NCBI GenBank assembly: GCA_045631225.1
Contig: JAZQUG010000035.1
Span: 1 to 45,964 of the forward strand
Origin: Fimenecus sp045631225
GTDB taxonomy: Bacteria > Bacillota > Clostridia > Oscillospirales > Acutalibacteraceae
Reading direction: 5' to 3'
Length of the DNA: 45,964 nucleotides
Part shown: positions 26,051-32,828 of the stretch, piece after piece
How the letters are laid out: each line of letters starts with the position of its first letter
How positions within the stretch are numbered: position 1 is the stretch's first letter
Made by a program: the position numbers and the translations under genes
Notes under the pieces: generated by a model
Databases searched by the model: none
What the model was told of the DNA's origin: nothing
The model's input: only the letters and a program-made list of their open reading frames with translations

Positions 26051-27802
26051 TTACATCTCAATTTCTTGCGTCTTGTTTGGTTCTTTTTCATTTAAGTTGT
26101 GTCCACTTGCTCTTTCTCGAGCCAAGTAAATTAAATCATCTACATTCATTTGATTATAATTATCCTCTGTATTACTTTGCTTAATTTTATGGGTAGCTTC
26201 AAAACCCTTTTCTAAGTTATTACCATAATAAAACTTTGGACTGTTTGCAAGAGAAATTCCAACTATAACAGACTGAAATCTCTCTATTTCATCTTGAAGT
26301 CTTTTTTGCCTTGAATATATTTCTTTCACTTTATTAATTTGCTCGTTCATCGTATTTTGACTTTTATGAAGACGCATAAATATCTCGTCTACTGTTGAAC
26401 TTGAATTGAATTGTTCTTTTTTGAAACCATTGCGATAAAGAATATGTTTCGCATGATTTATTTCTTCATTTGTTCCTATGCCTTTATAAACTATATTGAT
26501 AGCATTATATAAACTCTCGTTTCGTTGTAGTTTATTTTTCAATTCTTTCTCTATTTTGCGTTCTTTTCTAAGCTCCGTTTTAATTTCAACAAGACTATTT
26601 TCAAGCTCATCTTTTTTCTTTTCAAACTCTCTAATCGTTTTACAACCATATTGTTTTCTGCACTTTTCAGCTTCAACACCTGCATCATACATTTCCTGTA
26701 AACGTTTATCTGTTTCTACTTTTATTCCACAAATATAAACCTGATTTCCTTCAATCTTCATTCCACTTTGCTCCTGTTTTTTTACAAAAGCGAAAGCCAC
26801 ACGGACAATTATTTCCGGCTCAGAAAATTTATCAAATGTCTCTCTTGACATTCGTAATCCATACTTTTGAGCAAGAGTATAATTTCTTTCAAAAGCAATC
26901 TTTTTTATATCATTAAAAAGATTTGCCAGATTTTTTGGTTCCTGATTTTCAGATTTATTTATTTGTGTTTGATTGTAATATAAAACTTTATCAATAAATT
27001 CTGCCGTATAATACTCCCCTAATGTTCGGCCTCTGACAGTTCCTTTCTTTCCTTCTTTATATTTAAAACTTACTGTTTTTTCTGTGTTTCTTGGCATCGA
27101 AATATTGTATTTGTCCCACAGTTTTTCCTCAAATTCTTCTCTACTTGACGATTCAAGTGCTGTTATCAAAATTTTTTCACGCAATTCATCAAGTTCTGAA
27201 ATACGATTATTTTTATGTATTTGTTGTTCTGCATAGTTATAATTGTCGCCTTTAACTTCAAGGGTTTCATTCTTTTCCTTTTCTCTTTTTGCTCCGACTG
27301 CAGCCCGCCAATTGAATGGTTCAATGCCATACAATTCAAATGCTATATGATTTACATAGTCTTTTCTGTCCATAAGTTCTTTATCTGTTCTATCAATCTT
27401 TTTTCCAGTTTCCATATCAACAGAATTTATACAAATGTGAATATGACAATATTTTTTATCAAAATGAACAGCCAATATAGACTGATGATTAGGATAAAAG
27501 TGTTTTAAATAACTTTTTCCAATTTCCATTGCCATTTTTGGTGTCACATTTTCTATACCTTTAAAATTAATTACTGCGTGATAATATTTTCTTTCATTAA
27601 AACTTTTGTTTTTATTCCAAAGTTTATTTACTTCTTGAAATTCTTTATATAAAACTATGGGTGACTCTAAACCATCTGAAATCATATTATAAGTTTCTAC
27701 CCATTGTTTTCCATTTTCATCAACTGTTTTTTCTGGATTGGTAATGTATTTTATATTTTTTAAAGCAGTGCTTTTACAAGCAGTTTCTTTTTGTATTGGC
27801 AT
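26051..27802 (-). CDS. MobA/VirD2-type relaxase
   Basis: The 583-residue protein has the MOBP relaxase fold in its N-terminal third: a candidate nucleophile Tyr19 in LKNIKYITNPEKT, and the metal-binding three-His motif AVHFDKKYCHIHICINSV (His113, His120, His122). The rest is basic and helical, with coiled-coil stretches (about 395-520). The enzyme nicks one strand at oriT and stays attached to the 5' end during transfer. MobC is directly upstream, with stop and start almost touching. No coupling protein is present, so transfer would use a co-resident conjugative element. Confidence 0.9.
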   Translation of the reverse strand: MPIQKETACKSTALKNIKYITNPEKTVDENGKQWVETYNMISDGLESPIVLYKEFQEVNKLWNKNKSFNERKYYHAVINFKGIENVTPKMAMEIGKSYLKHFYPNHQSILAVHFDKKYCHIHICINSVDMETGKKIDRTDKELMDRKDYVNHIAFELYGIEPFNWRAAVGAKREKEKNETLEVKGDNYNYAEQQIHKNNRISELDELREKILITALESSSREEFEEKLWDKYNISMPRNTEKTVSFKYKEGKKGTVRGRTLGEYYTAEFIDKVLYYNQTQINKSENQEPKNLANLFNDIKKIAFERNYTLAQKYGLRMSRETFDKFSEPEIIVRVAFAFVKKQEQSGMKIEGNQVYICGIKVETDKRLQEMYDAGVEAEKCRKQYGCKTIREFEKKKDELENSLVEIKTELRKERKIEKELKNKLQRNESLYNAINIVYKGIGTNEEINHAKHILYRNGFKKEQFNSSSTVDEIFMRLHKSQNTMNEQINKVKEIYSRQKRLQDEIERFQSVIVGISLANSPKFYYGNNLEKGFEATHKIKQSNTEDNYNQMNVDDLIYLARERASGHNLNEKEPNKTQEIEM

Positions 27803-27803
27803 A

Positions 27804-28211
27804 TTATTTAAGCTCCTTTTCTAAAATTTCGTTCAATAAATCTATAATTTTTTTATTGCTTTCTTTTACTTCGCAGAGAATAGAAATAAAAGTTTCTATA
27901 TTGTTTTTTAAACTCCAAGGAATAAACCTTTTTTGTTCTAAACCTATTACATATTCATTGATTGCTCTCGCCATTTGATTTATATTTACTCCCTGTTTTC
28001 GAATTTCCACTATTGTTTCAGTTAAGTTTTCTATAACAATAATATCTTTATTTTCAATGCATTTTAAAATAAAATCCGTTCGATTTAACTTTGATTTTTT
28101 TATTTTTTTGTTTAATTCTTCAAATTCTTTTTCACTAAATCGCAAATTAAAACTTTTATTTCGTGTTCGCTTAATATCTTTTTCATTGCGTTTTTTGTTG
28201 TTTTTACTCAT
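27804..28211 (-). CDS. MobC-family relaxosome accessory protein
   Basis: This 135-residue basic protein starts with a Lys/Asn/Arg-rich tail followed by a ribbon-helix-helix-like region (KSFNLRFSEKEFEELNKKIKKSKLNRTDFILKC) and the MobC motif VEIRKQGVNINQMARAIN. It should bind oriT and help the relaxase. ATG 28211 is chosen because GAGGTG lies upstream; an earlier in-frame start would add five residues. It ends just before the relaxase start. Confidence 0.88.
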   Translation of the reverse strand: MSKNNKKRNEKDIKRTRNKSFNLRFSEKEFEELNKKIKKSKLNRTDFILKCIENKDIIVIENLTETIVEIRKQGVNINQMARAINEYVIGLEQKRFIPWSLKNNIETFISILCEVKESNKKIIDLLNEILEKELK

Positions 28212-28226
28212 AGTAAAACACCTCAC

Positions 28227-28420
28227 TTTTTCGCCTGCGAAAAACCTCTAAAAAGTTGCTTGCAAACTTTTTTAAGCACAATTTTTTTGTGCGTGTCCAA
28301 ACTGGGTCGAGGGCTGTAACCCCTCGCAAGGATGGTAGGGAAAAATCACAAATTAGGAGTTATCTGATTTGTGGCGTTCCACACCCGCTCCTTGCTATAT
28401 ATCAACTACTTTGTTTTCTT
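28227..28420. other. Candidate origin of transfer (oriT)
   Basis: This noncoding stretch lies just upstream of mobC, the usual oriT position. It holds several inverted repeats: AAAAAGTT/AACTTTTT (about 28250-28272), GCACAA/TTGTGC, CGAGGG/CCCTCG around 28309-28325, and CACAAAT/ATTTGTG around 28348-28376. On the minus strand CATCCTTGC (about 28324-28332) follows the third repeat's arm and resembles the ATCCTG-type nick region of MOBP origins. The nick site is an inference. Confidence 0.6.
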
Positions 28421-28474
28421 TGCTATAATATACCGGTCACAATTAACCGGCATATTTGCATCATAAAAACAAAA

Positions 28475-28512
28475 AAGTCACCCTACCATCATGTAGAGTG
28501 ACTTCATTTTTT
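28475..28512. terminator. Bidirectional hairpin terminator
   Basis: A 12-bp stem AAGTCACCCTAC/GTAGAGTGACTT (28475-28486, 28493-28504, one mismatch) has an A-run on the left and TTTTTT on the right. The sequence from here to 28780 holds no convincing gene. Confidence 0.7.
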
Positions 28513-28781
28513 GTAGAAATCATTATTCTTTAGTTAAGCACGTTTCAGTGAACGCTCATTAATTTTCGTACTCTGAAAATATTAATTATAATATATCGAT
28601 TGATTTTGTCTTTTGAACTCCAATTTTCAAAGAGGAATTTCTTATCGACATTGTTATTGTAGCACAAATTTCTTAAGATTTCAAGTTCTTTGGCACAAGA
28701 TATTGGTATCGAATATAAACTTTTCATCATAAAAGAAGGATTGAAAAATATTTAGGCAAGTTGAATACTTGTACATACAAA

Positions 28782-28812
28782 AAGCAGAGAGAATTTTAGT
28801 TCCTCTCTGCTT
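28782..28812 (-). terminator. Terminator after the surface-protein pseudogene
   Basis: Arms AAGCAGAGAG/CTCTCTGCTT (28782-28791, 28803-28812) give a 10-bp stem; on the minus strand it is followed by TTTTT. Confidence 0.75.
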
Positions 28813-28829
28813 GATTTAGGTGTTTAAGT

Positions 28830-29293
28830 TTAGTATTCGTAAATCTTTGTTCCGCCGAAGAAACCTCGGAAGAAGTTGCCAATTTTATCGAAGAAACCTG
28901 CTTTTGACTTCATTTCAATTGTATCTGTTGCAAGAACTTTACCTTCTGCAATATAAAGTGTAGTTGTAAATGTTGTATAACCATTCTTGTCAGAAACAAT
29001 CTTCAATGAATTGCCATCATTGATTTCTTCTGTTTTGAAATTGCCATTGCTTGCAGTCTATTTAACATATGAACCTGCAGGAGCAGTTCCCTCAACTTTT
29101 GCATGAAGCTTACTTCCATCCTTATGACGAATTTCAGTTCTTGATGGTGTCTGAATATGGAATGTACCGTTGTAATAATTTGATTTTTTTCACCAGAAAT
29201 TCCACAACTACCATTCACATAATTATGACCTGTTGCAGGAACTACAACTTGTTTTCTGCTTGTTTCAAGTCTGTTTGTATATATACCTATCAA
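28830..29293 (-). pseudogene. Broken 3' end of a surface protein gene (frameshift and nonsense)
   Basis: Read on the minus strand, the remnant encodes TSRKQVVVPATGHNYVNGSCGISGE, then a frameshift near an A-run (about 29190), then YYNGTFHIQTPSRTEIRHKD...TAPAGSYVK, then an in-frame TAG at about 29057-29059, then TASNGNFKTEEINDG...GYTTFTTTLY and the tail GFFDKIGNFFRGFFGGTKIYEY. In the homologous 25408 remnant a Trp stands near the stop position, so a TGG-to-TAG change is likely. The domain order (Cys-repeat unit, Ig-like domain, aromatic tail) matches other surface proteins here. No start or signal peptide remains. Inactive with good confidence. Confidence 0.8.
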
Positions 29294-29369
29294 TTTTTAT
29301 GGTTACAAAATACTAACAATGTTAATGATAACTATAAATGCTTTATTTATATAATATCACAATTGATAA

Positions 29370-30665
29370 TTAAGATTTTTTCTTCTTTTTAACTATACCA
29401 ATTATTGCAGCGCCAATACCTGCGAGACCCACAACACCTATAAGGCCACCACTTTGGGATGATACTTTAATTTCACATTCAGCGCTCATTCCATCTGCTG
29501 AAGTTGCAAACACCTTTACTGTTCCATCTTTCAATGCTGTCAAAACCCCATTGGCATCAATGGATGCTATTTCAGGGTCACTAACGCTCCACTTGATATT
29601 TTGATTAGTAGCATTTGATGGAGTAAACACTGCTGACAGGGATATTGAATTGCCTACCTGAACATTTTTTGCACCTTCAATTTTTATAGACTCCGTTTTT
29701 ATTTCGTCAACCTTTACTAAAATTGAATCGCTGAAACTGTTCTTTGATGTTGCTGTAATGAAAGTTTCACCACAGGATAAAGCAGTAAGTGTCCCATCTT
29801 CAGAAATAGAAATAATTGATGGGTCTTCTACAGTCCATGTAAGTTCGGGATATGTTGCATCATCAGGAGTTACCATTGCATTAATAGTACATTTTTCACC
29901 CAAGAATACTTTCATTTCATCATCAACTATTGCAACCGACTCAACACATTTTTCTTTTACATTGATTACAACTTTACCTAAAACGCCATTACTTGCTGTG
30001 GCTTTAATTTCAACTTCTCCTTCTGATATTAGGTTAACATTTCCGTTTTCAGAAACAGTAGCAATTTCCTCGTTACTACTAGACCAAACAATAGAAGGAT
30101 TGTCTACATTATCAGGTGTTATAGTTGCAATAAGGTCAAATGATTCTCCTATATAGTAGTCTGTTGCATCAGGTAATCCAGACACAGAAACTTTATCTGC
30201 TGTAATTTCCTTAACAGTAACTCTTATAGTACTTTTCTTTCCATTAAAAGTTTCAGCCGTAATAATTGCAGTTCCATAACTTTTTGCAGTTATTTCCCCA
30301 TCATAGACAGAAACTACTGATGAATCACTAGAACTCCAGGAAACATATGTATTGCAGGAGTTGCTAGGATAAACAACTGCATCAAGTGAAACTTCTTCAC
30401 CAATTCCTAAAGTAGTCTTTTCGGTCTTTATTGTAACGCTTGAAGGTAATACATCTGTGTAAGGACAGTAACCACCATTATGCAAATGTGCAGGATATCC
30501 ACCACAGTGATAATGATAACTACCAAGACCACTTTTATTTTGATTATCTCTATGTCCTCCGCTACTGTCTGTACGACCAGAGTGAGCAAATGATGTTATA
30601 ACTGATGAGACAATGAGCAAAATTGCACATGAAATTATTATCGCCTGTTTAAATATTCTTTTCAT
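29370..30665 (-). CDS. YHYH-domain and Ig-like (BIG2) repeat membrane-anchored protein
   Basis: The 431-residue protein has a signal peptide (about 1-27), a YHYH domain (about 30-70: GRTDSSGGHRDN, GLGSYHYHCGGYPAHLHNGG), and four BIG2-type Ig-like domains (about 75-150, 152-235, 238-315, 318-400), each with W-S-S/V-S-D-x-x-I-A-x-V and a conserved G-x-A-x-I-T-A end. A C-terminal membrane segment (GVVGLAGIGAAIIGIV) and KKKKKS follow. It should stand on the cell surface with the His-rich YHYH head outermost. The YHYH domain usually accompanies secreted nucleases or surface proteins, and a nuclease gene lies directly upstream 45 bp away, so the two may work together. Confidence 0.85.
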   Translation of the reverse strand: MKRIFKQAIIISCAILLIVSSVITSFAHSGRTDSSGGHRDNQNKSGLGSYHYHCGGYPAHLHNGGYCPYTDVLPSSVTIKTEKTTLGIGEEVSLDAVVYPSNSCNTYVSWSSSDSSVVSVYDGEITAKSYGTAIITAETFNGKKSTIRVTVKEITADKVSVSGLPDATDYYIGESFDLIATITPDNVDNPSIVWSSSNEEIATVSENGNVNLISEGEVEIKATASNGVLGKVVINVKEKCVESVAIVDDEMKVFLGEKCTINAMVTPDDATYPELTWTVEDPSIISISEDGTLTALSCGETFITATSKNSFSDSILVKVDEIKTESIKIEGAKNVQVGNSISLSAVFTPSNATNQNIKWSVSDPEIASIDANGVLTALKDGTVKVFATSADGMSAECEIKVSSQSGGLIGVVGLAGIGAAIIGIVKKKKKS

Positions 30666-30710
30666 TTTATTTTTCTCCCCATTTTCCTTTATTTCACCTA
30701 TAAAATTTAA

Positions 30711-32006
30711 TTATGGGTCACAATTTCCACAAGGACTATAACCAGATGCTATAAGTTGGTCACGAGTCATATTACTTTCCGCATAATTGTGTACTGCAAT
30801 CTTCTTCGCCGAATGACAATATGGATAGTGGAATTTCTTTGTGTTGGTATTTAAAACATACATACTATCTGGAGTGCTCGGCTTTGTTTCTATTGGTTTC
30901 TCCGTTGGCTTTTCAGTCGGTTTTGTTACTATTCCTGTGTCTGTTGAACCACTTGAACCTGTTGTACCAGAAACACCATTCTGCGAACTCTTGCCAGTTG
31001 CATAATCAATTGTGATGCCTGGTTGAACATTGTAACAATATACATTGAAGCAAATACCATCACCATCATCTTCTATTGAATAGGCCTCCATTTGCACTCC
31101 ACTTGCAACAAGGTTGTTCCCCTTAAATATTGGAGTTACTCTAAAAGCAACATGATTACCTGTTTCTTTTATATAGTCTGCTACCATGTTTTCAAACGGC
31201 AACATTCCATTTACATTCATATACCTTGTACCTGTGATAAGGTTCTGTCGGTTTGCATTCTCGGCGGAGAGTTGCCAACCAAGAAGATGACATCTGTTCC
31301 ATAAATAACCACCAGAGATGCCATTATACTTTGCTTGAATCCAGCCACTTGGTTTGATACTACTGATGCTACCACGTTCTTCACCAGAAGCAGGCATTAT
31401 TTCTTTGCCACAAGATGCAATTGCTACACCACATCTACCAAGACTATCCAATGGACTATATTTTTCGTAAGCCTTTGTTGTAAGTTCTGCAGAACTGAAA
31501 TTAGGCTGATTATTGTTGATAGCAACATATGGCTTGTTTGTGTACGCAGGAATACTTGACGGATTTACCGGTTTAGCAGTTCCTGTTCCAACAGAACTAC
31601 CGGTAGAACCACCATTTATTATTGCTTCAGTTGAACTTTCCGATTCGGAGCTTTTCTCATCTGACGTACTTTCAGTTTCTTTTTGAATGGTTGAACTTTC
31701 TTTCTCCGAATGTTCATTAGAACTATCAAGCACCTCATCAGTCACACTTGGAGGACCCGTTGTGTCGGAACTGTCAGCTGCTGGAGATATTCCAATTGCA
31801 ACAAAAAATAAAACTACCGACAACACAGTGGAGATGGCACTTTTGATTTTGATTTTATTTAATGCATTTCTTATAGGCTTAATAGGTGCCATAAGAAATG
31901 CGGCTATAAGTACAAGGATACTTGATGCCACAGAGCCTGTACCTAACGATAGCAAGGCAAAAAAACCGGCAAAGCACCATTGAACAATTACTGATATCTT
32001 TTTCAT
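30711..32006 (-). CDS. Membrane-anchored DNA/RNA non-specific endonuclease
   Basis: The 431-residue protein begins with two or three hydrophobic segments (about 5-76), then an acidic Ser/Thr/Glu linker (about 77-135), then an EndA/DNA-entry-type nuclease domain (about 150-330). The catalytic region is WNRCHLLGWQLSAENANRQNLITGTRYMNVNGMLPFE, with the general-base His in RCHLLG (the DRGH position) and a metal Asn further on. The C-terminal 45 residues (NTNTKKFHYPYCHSAKKI...SGYSPCGNCDP) are an Ada-like Cys/His metal-binding domain often fused to such nucleases. It degrades extracellular DNA or processes incoming DNA. On a mobile element it could affect DNA uptake, biofilm or rival DNA; the role is open. 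Confidence 0.9.
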   Translation of the reverse strand: MKKISVIVQWCFAGFFALLSLGTGSVASSILVLIAAFLMAPIKPIRNALNKIKIKSAISTVLSVVLFFVAIGISPAADSSDTTGPPSVTDEVLDSSNEHSEKESSTIQKETESTSDEKSSESESSTEAIINGGSTGSSVGTGTAKPVNPSSIPAYTNKPYVAINNNQPNFSSAELTTKAYEKYSPLDSLGRCGVAIASCGKEIMPASGEERGSISSIKPSGWIQAKYNGISGGYLWNRCHLLGWQLSAENANRQNLITGTRYMNVNGMLPFENMVADYIKETGNHVAFRVTPIFKGNNLVASGVQMEAYSIEDDGDGICFNVYCYNVQPGITIDYATGKSSQNGVSGTTGSSGSTDTGIVTKPTEKPTEKPIETKPSTPDSMYVLNTNTKKFHYPYCHSAKKIAVHNYAESNMTRDQLIASGYSPCGNCDP

Positions 32007-32115
32007 AACAATCCACCTTTCGAAATATTACTAATATCCATATTATATAAATCGTAATAAAACTACTTTTTGTGACAAGAAATTCCAATTTTCTTATACA
32101 TTCACAAAAAACAAC

Positions 32116-32167
32116 TTGACAAAATCTCCTTTTAGAGTGATATATATGACACCCTGAAAGGAGATTT
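32116..32167 (+). promoter_or_regulatory. Promoter enclosed by an 18-bp inverted repeat (possible operator)
   Basis: TTGACA at 32116-32121 is followed by a -10-like GATATA/TATATA at 32139-32146. Arms of an 18-bp inverted repeat lie at 32122-32139 and 32150-32167 (16 of 18 match). The left arm fills the spacer and the right arm contains the ribosome binding site AAAGGAGA. A dimeric repressor or an RNA hairpin could block the start of the short gene that follows. Confidence 0.6.
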
Positions 32168-32170
32168 TTT

Positions 32171-32245
32171 ATGGCAACTTTAGAAAATCTGTATTACAGA
32201 AGTGTTTACCCTGTGAATAAATACATAAAGCATGGAAATGAGTAG
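32171..32245 (+). pseudogene. Truncated 5' end of a small gene (24 codons)
   Basis: The reading frame MATLENLYYRSVYPVNKYIK ends with HGNE and TAG. It has a good promoter and ribosome binding site but stops after 24 residues. The sequence resembles the N-terminus of small proteins of unknown function often found on clostridial mobile elements, so it is probably the stump of a longer gene. The match is from memory and weak. Confidence 0.45.
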
Positions 32246-32828
32246 TCAAATCTCATAATTCTTTCTTCACTGCCCCATAATTTCAATTAAACATAAAAAA
32301 TTGCCTACAAAGTTAATCACTAACTTCATAAGCATTTTCTCTTTTATTATTCTCCTAGCAAAAACTGTTGCTCAACAAGTTTTGCTTCTTAATTAATAAG
32401 TGTTATCTCGTGGCTGACAACACTTGTTTCAATTATCGTGATGTCTGTCAACTTTATTATTTCATCACTCAAGATTTAACGAATCCTGAAATCAAGCTAG
32501 TATCGTCTTCAATACATTCATCGATATTGGTACTAAATGTGATTTTTACAAAGCCTTGTTTTTGTGGTAACAAGCATTGCCTACGGTATGCTTTTCGCAT
32601 ATTCTTTGCATTTTCAGGGGATGCATCCCCCCTATACCCCCTTTCCCTCAAATAACAAAATTCAAAGTACATATTTTTATGATTTTGGCATTATGAGTTG
32701 GATGCAGATGTGTATTTCATACATCTACATTCAAAATGCTATCGCATTAAAGGTGGGCATACACCCAAAGGCAAATAGAAAAAGCCCTGTTTTTCAATCG
32801 AGAAAACAAGGCTTTTTACATTTTTCAC
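32246..32828. other. Noncoding/remnant region
   Basis: I see no supported gene. It contains a degraded copy of the 19768 hairpin (TTGCCTACAAAGTTA/TAACTTCATAAGCA, about 32301-32334), a C/G-rich tract around 32620-32643 (GGGGATGCATCCCC palindrome plus a run of pyrimidines), and at 32779-32817 a long stem (AAAAAGCC...GGCTTTTT) that terminates the minus-strand giant gene. The mix suggests leftover mobile-element sequence. Confidence 0.55.
32779..32817 (-). terminator. Terminator of the giant dockerin gene
   Basis: A stem of about 15 bp with one mismatch (AAAAAGCCCTGTTTT with AAAACAAGGCTTTTT) lies 12 bp beyond the stop at 32829. Confidence 0.75.

Noticed and set aside
28256..28501. An 81-codon plus-strand frame across the candidate oriT
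   Set aside because: It has no ribosome binding site, crosses several inverted repeats and a terminator, and resembles a chance frame; the region fits an origin of transfer better.
28545..28730. A 61-codon minus-strand frame downstream of the oriT region
   Set aside because: No ribosome binding site and no recognisable sequence; composition matches AT-rich noncoding DNA.
32469..32672. A 67-codon minus-strand frame (containing CIEDDTSLISGFVKS)
   Set aside because: No ribosome binding site or recognised domain, and it lies in a remnant region with a palindromic GC tract. It could be the end of a lost mobile-element gene, but support is too weak.
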